Shown piece after piece: positions 6,362 through 12,435 of a stretch of DNA of 12,435 nucleotides (position 1 is its first letter; each line of letters begins with the position of its first letter). The notes below the pieces were generated by a model. That model saw only the letters and a program-made list of their open reading frames with translations, was not told the DNA's origin and made no database searches. Origin of the DNA: Tateyamaria sp. (lineage in GTDB: Bacteria; Pseudomonadota; Alphaproteobacteria; Rhodobacterales; Rhodobacteraceae); the NCBI GenBank assembly GCA_018668195.1, contig JABITU010000004.1, positions 1-12,435 on the forward strand, given 5' to 3'. Position numbers and translations under genes: made by a program.

Positions 6362-7402
6362 CTAACCCAATGCGGCGTCGAAACCGGAAATGACAGCCGT
6401 CAACCCTTCGTCCGTGACATCTTTGTGCATCACAAGGCGGGTAGTCCCGGTGGCCCCGCTCAGCTTGACCCCGTGAGTGGCCATATGGCTGTGAAGGGCC
6501 GGAGTGATGCCCGCGCGCGGAGTAAAAAAGATCATGTTCGTGGCCTGGTCAACTGTACCATATTGCGACAGAACCTGACCCAGCCGTTCCGCACGAGCCC
6601 TATCATCTCCGAGGCGGTCGATATTATGCTCTAGTGCGTAAAGCCCGGCGGCCGCCAATATCCCCGACTGGCGCGTGCCGCCGCCCAGCATCTTGCGCCA
6701 ACGCCGCGCTCTGTCGATCAGGTCACGCGGCCCTACAAGAACAGAACCCACTGGCGCACCAAGACCTTTGGACAGACAAATAGAAAGCGTGTCAAAAATC
6801 CCCGATAGTTCGGTTTCGGCACAGCCTAGCGCCTCGACAGCATTGAAAAACCGCGCACCATCCAGATGTACCGAAAGCCCCGCAGCACGCGCCGCATTTG
6901 CCGCTGCCTGACAGCGAGCAAGCGAAACCGCGTGGCCGTTATGCGTGTTTTCCAACCCAAGCAGACGGGTGACCGCGTGATGAGGATCGTCTTCCTTGAT
7001 CTGCCCTCGGATTGTGTCTGGCTCAATGCCCCCATCTGCAGCCACCTCCAGCGGGTCTAGCGCAATACCACCCAAAACAGAGGCCCCCGATGCCTCGTAT
7101 TTATAAATGTGATAGCCTCGCCCGGTCAGGATTTCTTCGCCGCGCGCGCAATGTGCCAACATGCCAACCAAATTGCTTTGCGTACCTGACGTCAGAAACA
7201 GCCCTGCCTCTTTGCCCAGACGTTCAGCAAGCGTCGCCTCAAGCCGGTTCACAGTCACATCCTCGCCATAAACATCATCACCCACTTCGGCATTCGCCAT
7301 GACAGCGCGCATCGCGGCATCAGGTGCGGTGACCGTGTCACTGCGCAGATCACATATCACTGAGGCAGAGGAGGCAGGGTGAGCAGAAGCATATTGGGTC
7401 AT
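6362..7402 (-). CDS. ltaE: Low-specificity L-threonine aldolase (PLP enzyme)
   Basis: A 346-residue fold-type I PLP enzyme. Visible motifs are LRSDTVTAP (19-27), GDDVYGEDVTVNRLE (41-55), TSGTQSNL (71-78), the cofactor-stacking His in GYHIYKYEASG (H98), LENTHNGHAVS (150-160), HLDGAR with D181 and R184, and the Schiff-base lysine K212 in CLSKGLGAPVGS. The enzyme cleaves L-threonine or L-allo-threonine to glycine and acetaldehyde. ATG 7402 is chosen over a TTG two codons upstream because AAGG (about 7410-7413) is well spaced from it. It lies downstream of trcR on the same strand, but a strong terminator hairpin ends about 20 bases before its start codon. It therefore depends on read-through, or on a promoter not recognised here. 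Confidence 0.93.
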   Translation of the reverse strand: MTQYASAHPASSASVICDLRSDTVTAPDAAMRAVMANAEVGDDVYGEDVTVNRLEATLAERLGKEAGLFLTSGTQSNLVGMLAHCARGEEILTGRGYHIYKYEASGASVLGGIALDPLEVAADGGIEPDTIRGQIKEDDPHHAVTRLLGLENTHNGHAVSLARCQAAANAARAAGLSVHLDGARFFNAVEALGCAETELSGIFDTLSICLSKGLGAPVGSVLVGPRDLIDRARRWRKMLGGGTRQSGILAAAGLYALEHNIDRLGDDRARAERLGQVLSQYGTVDQATNMIFFTPRAGITPALHSHMATHGVKLSGATGTTRLVMHKDVTDEGLTAVISGFDAALG

Positions 7403-7416
7403 GGGCAAACCTTATG

Positions 7417-7456
7417 AAAACGAAACGGGCGCGCCTTACCCTAGGCGCGCCCGTTT
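7417..7456 (-). terminator. Strong rho-independent terminator after trcR, just upstream of the aldolase start
   Basis: AAACGGGCGCGCC (7423-7435) and GGCGCGCCCGTTT (7444-7456) form a perfect 13-bp inverted repeat with an 8-base loop. On the minus strand the stem ends in GTTT and is followed by CGTTTTC (7422-7416), giving the U-rich tail of an intrinsic terminator. It is oriented to stop transcripts from trcR. The reverse orientation has GTTTGAAAC after the stem, which is less T-rich. Confidence 0.82.
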
Positions 7457-7497
7457 GAAACATAAAGCAACAGTTGTCGTAATCAGGGCTGTTCGTC

Positions 7498-8235
7498 CTA
7501 GTCGTCGCGCCCCTTGGGCAAGTTGAACAGACTGTCGGCATCAACCAATGTCGATTCCGCCTCGTCCTCGTGATCGACATCCATAGAAAGCGAGAACGTC
7601 TCCAATCCTTCAATAGCTGTCGGGATTTTGGGCTCGGCTTCCATACCAAGGCTTTGCTCGGTGCTCACAAGCTTACGGCGCTCGTCATCCGACATGACGT
7701 TGCCTTCGGCGGCCTTCTTGGCGGCGGCTTTTTGAACGGCAGCATCCAGTTCGGATTGTTTGGTCAGTCCAAGCGCCACAGGGTCAACGGGCTGAATATT
7801 AGAAATGTTCCAATGACTGCGGTCGCGAATCGCTTGTATTGTTGGTTTGGTCGTGCCCACCAGCTTTGATATCTGACCGTCGGTCAGCTCAGGGTGGAAT
7901 TTAACTAGCCAATAGATGGCCGCAGGCCGATCCTGGCGTTTGGATAGTGGCGTATAGCGTGGCCCGCGGCGCTTTTCCTCGCCTTGAGCGGCGGCATTGA
8001 ATTTCAGCGCAAGCTTATGCAGCGGATCTTGTTCTGCAGAGTCAATTTCGTCTTGGGTCAACTGGTTATTGGTAATCGGGTCAAACCCCTTAACGCCGGC
8101 AGCGACATCACCGTCAGCGATGCCCTGTACCTCTAATTCGTGCATGCCCACAAAATCTGCGATCTGCTTAAAGCTGATCGTTGTGTTGTCCACCAGCCAA
8201 ACGGCGGTGGCCTTGGCCATGATCGGTTTTGCCAT
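7498..8235 (-). CDS. trcR: DUF1013 family cell-cycle transcriptional regulator TrcR
   Basis: A 245-residue protein matching the alphaproteobacterial DUF1013 family. It opens MAKPIMAKATAVWLVDNTTISF and carries a first helix-turn-helix-like segment (about 18-41, SFKQIADFVGMHELEVQGIA). A conserved linker follows, with GFDPI, DPLHKL and RGPRYTPLSKRQDRPAAIYWL. A second helix-turn-helix-like segment (about 104-143) reads LTDGQISKLVGTTKPTIQAI and ends near RSHWNISNI. The remaining 100 residues are charged, with an Ala/Lys-rich coil and an acidic end. Annotation pipelines name this family a cell-cycle transcriptional regulator; the DNA-binding role is inferred from family and helices. ATG 8235 is chosen because AAGGAG lies seven bases upstream; the longer frame to 8340 has no such site. 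It is probably a single-gene transcript, given the terminator after it. Confidence 0.9.
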   Translation of the reverse strand: MAKPIMAKATAVWLVDNTTISFKQIADFVGMHELEVQGIADGDVAAGVKGFDPITNNQLTQDEIDSAEQDPLHKLALKFNAAAQGEEKRRGPRYTPLSKRQDRPAAIYWLVKFHPELTDGQISKLVGTTKPTIQAIRDRSHWNISNIQPVDPVALGLTKQSELDAAVQKAAAKKAAEGNVMSDDERRKLVSTEQSLGMEAEPKIPTAIEGLETFSLSMDVDHEDEAESTLVDADSLFNLPKGRDD

Positions 8236-8306
8236 TTCCACGCTCCTTACGCATATCTTCCCCATCGCCTGAAACTGGCGGCCCTGAGGATCAGGACAGG
8301 TTTCCG

Positions 8307-8334
8307 TTGTTGGGGAACTTATCGAAGATATAGT
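8307..8334 (+). promoter_or_regulatory. Candidate promoter of the RNase T2 gene
   Basis: TATAGT (8329-8334) matches the -10 consensus at five of six positions and is preceded at 16 bases by TTGTTG (8307-8312). The predicted start near 8341 gives a leader of about 20 bases containing the ribosome binding site AGGA (8350-8353). The opposite strand of this region would also have to serve trcR, but I found no convincing boxes for it. Confidence 0.4.
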
Positions 8335-8360
8335 AGCCACGAACTAAAAAGGAAAGCCCC

Positions 8361-8990
8361 ATGCGCGCCCTGTTGATCTGGCTGTTTATGGCTCTGCCCG
8401 TATTTGCCGATGGCGAACGAACCGGTGCATTTGACTACTACGTCCTGTCGCTCAGCTGGTCACCCAACTGGTGCTCCTATGAGGGGAATGCCCGTGGTTC
8501 AGACCAATGCGATCCACATTACAATCACGGTTGGATCATGCATGGGCTCTGGCCCCAATTCCATCAGGGCTACCCGTCTTTTTGCAAAACAAACCAGCGT
8601 CCACCTTCGCGGGCGATGACCCGCGAGATGGCTGATATCATGGGAACTTCAGGCTTGGCCTGGCACCAGTGTAAAAAACATGGAACATGCACAGGATTGT
8701 CAGCATCTGGCTATTATGCCAAATCGCGCAAGGCCTATAACCGCATCATTAGACCCGCCGTGTTTCGAGCGCTGGATAAGACCATACGCTTGCCCCCCGC
8801 AGAGGTAGAGCAGGCCTTTTTACAGTCTAATCCCCAGATGGAACCCGACGGGATCACGATCACCTGTCGCTCTGGGCACATCCAAGAGGCGCGCGTTTGC
8901 ATGTCTCGCGATCTTTTGTTGATGCCATGCGGGCACGAAGTCGTGCGGGATTGCAGCGCGCGCGATGCCCTCTTCAGACCAGTGCGCTAA
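8361..8990 (+). CDS. Secreted ribonuclease T2 family protein
   Basis: A 209-residue protein with a signal peptide (MRALLIWLFMALPVFA, likely cut after A16), so it is periplasmic or secreted. The mature part opens FDYYVLSLSWSP (24-35), typical of RNase T2. Motif CAS I is WIMHGLWPQ (58-66) with catalytic H61. CAS II is WHQCKKHGTC (101-110) with catalytic H107. In most T2 enzymes CAS II reads HEW-x-KHG-x-C; here the Glu is Gln (Q103) and the usual aromatic is Cys (C104). Nine cysteines are present (38, 50, 75, 104, 110, 169, 180, 190, 198), so C104 may be the unpaired one. T2 enzymes cut RNA through a 2',3'-cyclic intermediate. AGGA at 8350-8353 is seven bases before ATG 8361. The stop overlaps that of the convergent quinone oxidoreductase gene. 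Confidence 0.92.
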   Translation: MRALLIWLFMALPVFADGERTGAFDYYVLSLSWSPNWCSYEGNARGSDQCDPHYNHGWIMHGLWPQFHQGYPSFCKTNQRPPSRAMTREMADIMGTSGLAWHQCKKHGTCTGLSASGYYAKSRKAYNRIIRPAVFRALDKTIRLPPAEVEQAFLQSNPQMEPDGITITCRSGHIQEARVCMSRDLLLMPCGHEVVRDCSARDALFRPVR

Positions 8991-9961
8991 ATCTCGATCA
9001 CTGTCGAACCAGTCGTCTTGCGGGCTTCAAGCGCACGATGCGCTTGCGCCACATCATCCAACTTGAAACGCTGGTCAATGCGCAGCGTCACATCCCCACG
9101 TATCACCTTGTCAAACAAGCGATCCGCCATCGCCCGCAAAGTTTCAGGTTGCGCGATATGCGTGAACAGAGTGGGGCGGGTGATCTTAATTGATCCTTTT
9201 TGACCCAAGATACCAACGTTGAGCGGAGGTACAGCGCCCGATGCGTTTCCAAAAGAAATAAACATCCCCAGCGGCTTAAGACAGTCAAGCGAGCCGTCAA
9301 ACGTGTCTTTGCCAACGGCATCCATAACCACATCGACACCGGCCCCACCGGTTAGGTCACGAACTCGGGGTACAAAATCCTCAGATTTGTAATCAATGCA
9401 ATAGGTCGCACCATGATCCAAAGCGAGCTGGCACTTGTCCGATCCACCCGCCGTGCCGATCAGGGTAATGCCCTCGGATTTTGCCCATTGGCAGGCGATT
9501 AGCCCAACGCCACCGGCCGCAGCTTGAAACAACACGGTATCGCCCGATGCGAGCGGCGTTGTCCTGTGAAACAGATACTCGGTGGTCAACCCCTTGAGCA
9601 TCATAGCAGCGCCAACCTCGAACGGGATGGCATCGGGCAGCTTTACAACTTGCGCCGCAGGCATCACGCGGGCCTCAGAATAAGCACCAGGCGGTGTCGA
9701 GGCATAGGCCGCACGATCGCCTGGTGCAAGATGGGTCACCCCATCACCCACGGCTTCAACCACACCTGCGGCTTCCATACCGAGCGCATGGGGCAGCTGC
9801 ATCGGATAAAGGCCCGTGCGCTGATACACGTCTATAAAATTAAGCCCGATCGCCTTGTGCAAAATACGGATCTCACCGACACTGGGTTCGCCCACAGCGC
9901 GTTCAACGATCTTAAATTGATCTGGCCCACCATGGGCCTCGATGATCACTGTTTTTGCCAT
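8987..9961 (-). CDS. QOR-type NADPH:quinone oxidoreductase (zinc-free MDR)
   Basis: A 324-residue medium-chain reductase. The N terminus MAKTVIIEAHGGPDQFKI leads into the substrate domain with GLNFIDVYQRTGLYP (39-53), GMEAAGVVEAVG (61-72) and GDRAAY. The nucleotide motif is AAAGGVGLIACQWAK (147-161), followed by the Rossmann half with GATYCIDYKSEDF and VMDAVGKDTF. No catalytic or structural zinc ligands of alcohol dehydrogenases are seen, as expected for the quinone oxidoreductase class (E. coli QorA-like). It would pass electrons from NADPH to quinones or related enones in the cytoplasm. ATG 9961 is chosen because AGAGGAT (9968-9974) precedes it by six bases. It lies 88 bases downstream of the PIG3-type gene on the same strand. 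Its stop codon TAG (8987-8989) overlaps the RNase T2 stop. Confidence 0.92.
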   Translation of the reverse strand: MAKTVIIEAHGGPDQFKIVERAVGEPSVGEIRILHKAIGLNFIDVYQRTGLYPMQLPHALGMEAAGVVEAVGDGVTHLAPGDRAAYASTPPGAYSEARVMPAAQVVKLPDAIPFEVGAAMMLKGLTTEYLFHRTTPLASGDTVLFQAAAGGVGLIACQWAKSEGITLIGTAGGSDKCQLALDHGATYCIDYKSEDFVPRVRDLTGGAGVDVVMDAVGKDTFDGSLDCLKPLGMFISFGNASGAVPPLNVGILGQKGSIKITRPTLFTHIAQPETLRAMADRLFDKVIRGDVTLRIDQRFKLDDVAQAHRALEARKTTGSTVIEI

Positions 9962-9971
9962 GCTCAGATCC

Positions 9972-10029
9972 TCTTCATCTTGCAAGATAAACTCCAGGGT
10001 GAGGCCAAAGGCCGAGGGGCAGAGCCCCT
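9972..10029 (-). repeat. GC-rich palindromic intergenic element, rhodobacteral style
   Basis: Between the two oxidoreductase genes the minus strand carries two adjacent hairpins: AGGGGC (10015-10020) with GCCCCT (10024-10029) around a 3-base loop, and GGCC (10003-10006) with GGCC (10010-10013). They are followed by CACCCTGGAGTTTATCTTGCAAGATGAAGAGG. This order (GGGGCTCTGCCCC, a second GC palindrome, a CCC-GGAGT-TTAT box, then an AAGATGAAG tail) resembles a dispersed intergenic repeat I associate with Rhodobacteraceae genomes. The tail supplies the ribosome binding site of the gene at 8987-9961. Only one copy is in the window, so its repeat nature is inferred. Confidence 0.45.
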
Positions 10030-10049
10030 GATACGGCCAAAGACAGCGC

Positions 10050-11036
10050 TCAGCCCGCCACGTTCAGAACGATTTTGCCAATATGGCCACTGCTTTCCAT
10101 CCGCGCATGGGCGGAATGGGCTTGGTCCAACATGAATTCAGAATCCATCACCGGCGCGATCCGCCCGGCCGCCAGCAGTGGCCAAACTGCCTCGTACAGA
10201 TCTCGGGCAATTGCGGCCTTAGCCAGGTCGCTTTGGGGGCGCAACGTACTGCCAGTTATCGACAAACGACGCGTCATCACTTGCACCAAGTTCAAATCGA
10301 CCTTCGCACCCTGCAAAAAAGCGATTTGCACCAGCCGTCCATCATCAGCCAAGGCGCTTATATTGCGCGGGATATAAGCGCCCCCCACCATATCGAGAAT
10401 CAGATTGGCACCACCCGCATCTTTTACAACCTCGACAAAATCCGCCTCTCGATAGTTGATCGTTATATCCGCGCCCAGATCACGACAGGCTTGGCATTTC
10501 TCTTCTGACCCGGCGGTGGCAAACACACGTGCCCCAAAATGATGTGCCAGTTGGATGGCCGTTGTACCAATCCCGCTAGAACCACCATGCACTAGGAACC
10601 GCTCACCACCCGTCAGCCGACCCCTTGTAAAGACGTTGGACCAAACGGTAAAATATGTTTCAGGCAAGCAGGCTGCCTCTTTCATGCTAATGCCCTTCGG
10701 CACAGGCAGACAATGCGCCGCTGGTGTCGCGACGTATTCGGCGTAACCGCCACCCGGCAGCAAGGCGCATACCATATCACCCACGGCCCACCCGCTGACA
10801 CCAGTTCCAATGGCCGAGATCGTTCCAGAAGCTTCAAGCCCTGGCAAATCGCTGGCACCGGGCGGCGGGTTGTAAAGCCCAGCCCTTTGCAGCGCATCCG
10901 GGCGGTTAACGCCGGCATACGCAACCTGAATCACCACCTGCCCGTGCGCTGGCTCGGGACGTGGCCGTATCGTGGGCCGCAAGACCTCTGGACCACCAGC
11001 AGCAGTTATTTCTACGGCACGCATGTCTTGTGTCAT
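10050..11036 (-). CDS. PIG3-type NAD(P)H quinone oxidoreductase (MDR)
   Basis: A 328-residue zinc-free MDR enzyme of the TP53I3/PIG3 subgroup. It shows MRAVEITAAGGPEVLR (5-20), YAGVNRPDALQRAGLYNPPPGASDLPGLEASG (40-71) in two characteristic pieces, GDMVCALLPGGGYAEY (87-101) and ACLPETYFTVWSNVF (122-136). The NADPH motif is HGGSSGIGTTAIQLA (150-164), then ATAGSEEK (173-180). The NRPD and PETYFTVW segments separate it from the QorA-like neighbour. The family reduces o-quinones with NADPH. ATG 11036 is chosen because GAGGG precedes it by seven bases; a longer frame to 11060 lacks a site. It sits between coq9 (96 bases upstream) and the second reductase gene, so the three may form one transcript. 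Confidence 0.92.
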   Translation of the reverse strand: MTQDMRAVEITAAGGPEVLRPTIRPRPEPAHGQVVIQVAYAGVNRPDALQRAGLYNPPPGASDLPGLEASGTISAIGTGVSGWAVGDMVCALLPGGGYAEYVATPAAHCLPVPKGISMKEAACLPETYFTVWSNVFTRGRLTGGERFLVHGGSSGIGTTAIQLAHHFGARVFATAGSEEKCQACRDLGADITINYREADFVEVVKDAGGANLILDMVGGAYIPRNISALADDGRLVQIAFLQGAKVDLNLVQVMTRRLSITGSTLRPQSDLAKAAIARDLYEAVWPLLAAGRIAPVMDSEFMLDQAHSAHARMESSGHIGKIVLNVAG

Positions 11037-11132
11037 CAGATCACCCTCTTTGATGAACACTGCCTATCAAGCGAAGCGGCAGGTGAAAACCTCTGGACAG
11101 CAGCGGCTCATTCGGCAAGCTTCATTTTGTTG

Positions 11133-11825
11133 CTACTGCCGAGGTCCCCAACTGCCAGGCAAGTCGATATCAGGCATGCGCGGGGGCGCCTTTACTTGGC
11201 TAAGAACCCAGTTCGGACCAGTCAGCAGCGCACTCAGGAACTTGTTGTCGCGCGCCTGTGCCTTGACTTTTTCAATCTGCATCACGTCATCAATGCGACG
11301 GTCCAGAAATTCCCACGTTGCCTGGTTGTCAACGCTATCGTCGCCCAACCAATACAGCACTGTCGCGCTGTAAACACCCGACAAAGTAACACGCTTGGTG
11401 TACCAGTTTACATCGTCAGACGTGTCACCAAGCGTGTTCCAAATCTTGTCTGCTGTGCCCCAGATTGCCTTGGCCCCATCGCTCGCATACATTGGCAAGG
11501 CGAAAAGTGTTGTTCCCCGGCGAACGGCTTCCTTGTCAGTGACAGCCTCGATGCGGGACCGAACGGCTGCAGCGATCTTGTCACGAAACCGGTCTGGCAA
11601 CGCGTCAGATTTCATCTGGCTTATCATCGCCACGTCACCACGCGCATGATACGCTAACGCTAGGTCCACCGCACCACGAGGGCAAACAGCGCGCGCCATC
11701 CCGTCCTCGACACCTGCATCCAAAGCAGCTGCACGAAAGGTTACGTCGGACCAACCGTCAAAAGCCACGTGCATCAACGCTGCATCAAGCAGCGCCGTCT
11801 TGGTTTCTTCGTACGGTGTTGTCAT
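11133..11825 (-). CDS. COQ9 family protein (ubiquinone biosynthesis accessory)
   Basis: A 230-residue helical protein. The clearest match to the COQ9 family is WYTKRVTLSGVYSATVLYW (141-159), followed by TWEFLDRRIDDVMQIEK (170-186), which parallel the conserved C-terminal block of eukaryotic COQ9. The N-terminal half (ALLDAALMHVAFDGWSDVTFRAAALDAG) has the TetR-like three-helix start known for this fold, although COQ9 proteins bind lipid rather than DNA. In eukaryotes COQ9 presents ubiquinone intermediates to COQ7; in bacteria the function is inferred. ATG 11825 follows AGGAG by seven bases, while an extension to 11858 has no site and would cross the palindrome at 11848-11866. The gene is divergent from rpsU and leads a minus-strand set with two quinone oxidoreductase genes. 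Confidence 0.9.
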   Translation of the reverse strand: MTTPYEETKTALLDAALMHVAFDGWSDVTFRAAALDAGVEDGMARAVCPRGAVDLALAYHARGDVAMISQMKSDALPDRFRDKIAAAVRSRIEAVTDKEAVRRGTTLFALPMYASDGAKAIWGTADKIWNTLGDTSDDVNWYTKRVTLSGVYSATVLYWLGDDSVDNQATWEFLDRRIDDVMQIEKVKAQARDNKFLSALLTGPNWVLSQVKAPPRMPDIDLPGSWGPRQ

Positions 11826-11847
11826 TTGCGTCTCCTGAACCCCATTG

Positions 11848-11866
11848 GCACTAGACAAACTAGTGC
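11848..11866. promoter_or_regulatory. Perfect 7-bp inverted repeat between coq9 and rpsU (operator-like)
   Basis: GCACTAG (11848-11854) and CTAGTGC (11860-11866) are separated by ACAAA, giving a 19-bp dyad in the 108-base divergent gap. It overlaps the candidate -35 box of rpsU (11852-11857) and lies 22 bases upstream of the coq9 start codon. Size and placement fit a dimeric repressor site. No T tract follows on either strand, so it is not a terminator. Confidence 0.5.
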
Positions 11867-11880
11867 GTGATTGCTATTGC
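11852..11880 (+). promoter_or_regulatory. Candidate rpsU promoter
   Basis: TAGACA (11852-11857) matches the -35 consensus at five of six positions, and TATTGC (11875-11880) lies 17 bases further as a weaker -10 box. The predicted start near 11887 leaves a leader of about 47 bases ahead of rpsU. The -35 box is inside the inverted repeat at 11848-11866. Confidence 0.38.
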
Positions 11881-11933
11881 GCCACTTCCTGCAAATCATT
11901 GCAACTCGAAACTAGAAAGGTGGTGACAACCAC

Positions 11934-12140
11934 ATGCAGGTTAGTGTTCGCGACAACAATGTCGATCAGGCCCTTCGGGCTCTGAAAAAAAAGCTGCAGC
12001 GCGAAGGCGTGTTCCGTGAAATGAAGCTTAAGCAACATTTCGAGAAACCGTCCGAGAAAAAAGCGCGCGAAAAGGCCGAGGCGATCCGCCGGGCCCGCAA
12101 GCTGGCACGCAAAAAAGCGCAACGTGAAGGGATGATGTAA
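11934..12140 (+). CDS. rpsU: 30S ribosomal protein S21
   Basis: A 68-residue basic protein beginning [22 protein letters not shown], with the S21 core [21 protein letters not shown] (24-44) and an Arg/Lys/Ala-rich C-terminal helix ending KKAQREGMM. It matches S21 along its whole length, at the family's usual size. S21 sits on the 30S platform near the anti-Shine-Dalgarno end of 16S rRNA and helps initiation. AAAGGTGG (11917-11924) lies about nine bases before ATG 11934. It is a single gene followed by a terminator, divergent from coq9. Confidence 0.97.
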   Translation: MQVSVRDNNVDQALRALKKKLQREGVFREMKLKQHFEKPSEKKAREKAEAIRRARKLARKKAQREGMM

Positions 12141-12232
12141 ATCATCTTGGGATCGTCGAGCTTGCCACATGGCGCTAAGGCGCACATGCGACACGAAAGA
12201 ACAAGTTGACGTACGATGTTCGTCGCAAAAGG

Positions 12233-12266
12233 CCCCCGACCGAAAGGTACGGGGGTCTATTGTTTT
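12233..12266 (+). terminator. Rho-independent terminator of rpsU
   Basis: CCCCCG (12233-12238) pairs with CGGGGG (12250-12255). ACC (12239-12241) pairs with GGT (12246-12248) across a GAAA tetraloop, with a single bulged A at 12249. The tail TCTATTGTTTT (12256-12266) is T-rich. It lies about 90 bases after the rpsU stop, so the 3' untranslated region is fairly long. Confidence 0.85.
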
Positions 12267-12435
12267 ATAGACCAATCCAGGTTGCCGCTCATGGGGTATT
12301 AGCCGATCCTGAACCGCGCTGTCGGCAAAGCGAAACCACGGGAAACGGCAGGTACCACTGCCTCAGACTGGCAGTGCAGTCGTTTTAAAGACAGTCCTAA
12401 GCGCAAAACTTGATTGCATCTGTCCAACACCCGGC
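12267..12435. other. Right-edge intergenic sequence with a second hairpin, no gene recognised
   Basis: No convincing coding frame, tRNA or rRNA is visible. ATAGACC (12267-12273) is the perfect complement of GGTCTAT (12254-12260) and could form a hairpin that competes with the base of the rpsU terminator. CACTGCC (12356-12362) and GGCAGTG (12370-12376) form a perfect 7-bp stem with a 7-base loop. It is followed after six bases by TTTT (12383-12386), which is terminator-like on the plus strand but weaker than the rpsU one. Confidence 0.4.

Noticed and set aside
10713..11657. 314-codon plus-strand frame opposite the PIG3-type and coq9 genes
   Set aside because: It spans two well-supported minus-strand genes plus their gap, and its translation has no recognisable motif; long antisense frames are common in GC-rich coding DNA.
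11874..12275. 133-codon minus-strand frame opposite rpsU
   Set aside because: rpsU is certain, and the antisense translation is a phenylalanine/leucine-rich shadow of its lysine-rich codons.
1..12435. Mobile elements, CRISPR arrays, tRNA genes, toxin-antitoxin or defence systems
   Set aside because: No transposase, integrase, regular spaced repeats, tRNA-like folds or defence-gene motifs were seen in any frame.

Overview
The window is a chromosomal housekeeping segment of an alphaproteobacterium, most likely a marine Rhodobacteraceae (Roseobacter-group) species. The pointers are a short SRP RNA beside dnaX, a DUF1013/TrcR regulator, a bacterial COQ9 protein divergent from rpsU, RecR and YbaB sequences of the alphaproteobacterial kind, and a GC-rich palindromic intergenic element of a style common in that family. 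No phage, plasmid, transposon, CRISPR, tRNA or rRNA signature was found. The taxonomic call is a judgement from protein and RNA appearance, not from a search.

Left part (1-2200): the first codons of a NUDIX NAD(+) diphosphatase (nudC) run off the left edge on the minus strand. Divergent from it is a 613-residue CpdB-type 2',3'-cyclic phosphodiesterase/3'-nucleotidase that lacks a signal peptide. Immediately after it comes the 4.5S-like SRP RNA gene (ffs) with its own promoter-like boxes.

Replication/recombination block (2482-6264, plus strand): dnaX, a PhzF-family isomerase/epimerase gene, ybaB and recR. dnaX-ybaB-recR is a widely conserved trio; here a PhzF gene sits inside it. A 42-codon open frame exactly fills the ybaB-recR gap.

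Middle (6362-8990): on the minus strand, a TrcR/DUF1013 regulator gene is followed by a strong terminator hairpin and then by a low-specificity threonine aldolase gene. Divergent from trcR is a secreted RNase T2 whose second active-site motif has Gln where Glu is usual, plus an extra cysteine. It meets the next gene tail to tail with a 4-base overlap.

Right part (8987-12140): a minus-strand set coq9, PIG3-type quinone oxidoreductase, QOR-type quinone oxidoreductase, all plausibly linked to ubiquinone or quinone redox chemistry. Divergent from coq9 is rpsU (ribosomal protein S21). The intergenic space between them holds a perfect 7-bp inverted repeat over a promoter-like -35 box. rpsU ends in a clear rho-independent terminator with a GAAA loop. 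The last 160 bases carry no recognisable gene but contain more hairpin-forming sequence.

Most of the window is ordinary core genome. I saw no evidence of a new multi-gene system. The points worth a second look are small: unusual residues, short open frames, operator-like palindromes and hairpins placed where they could control expression.
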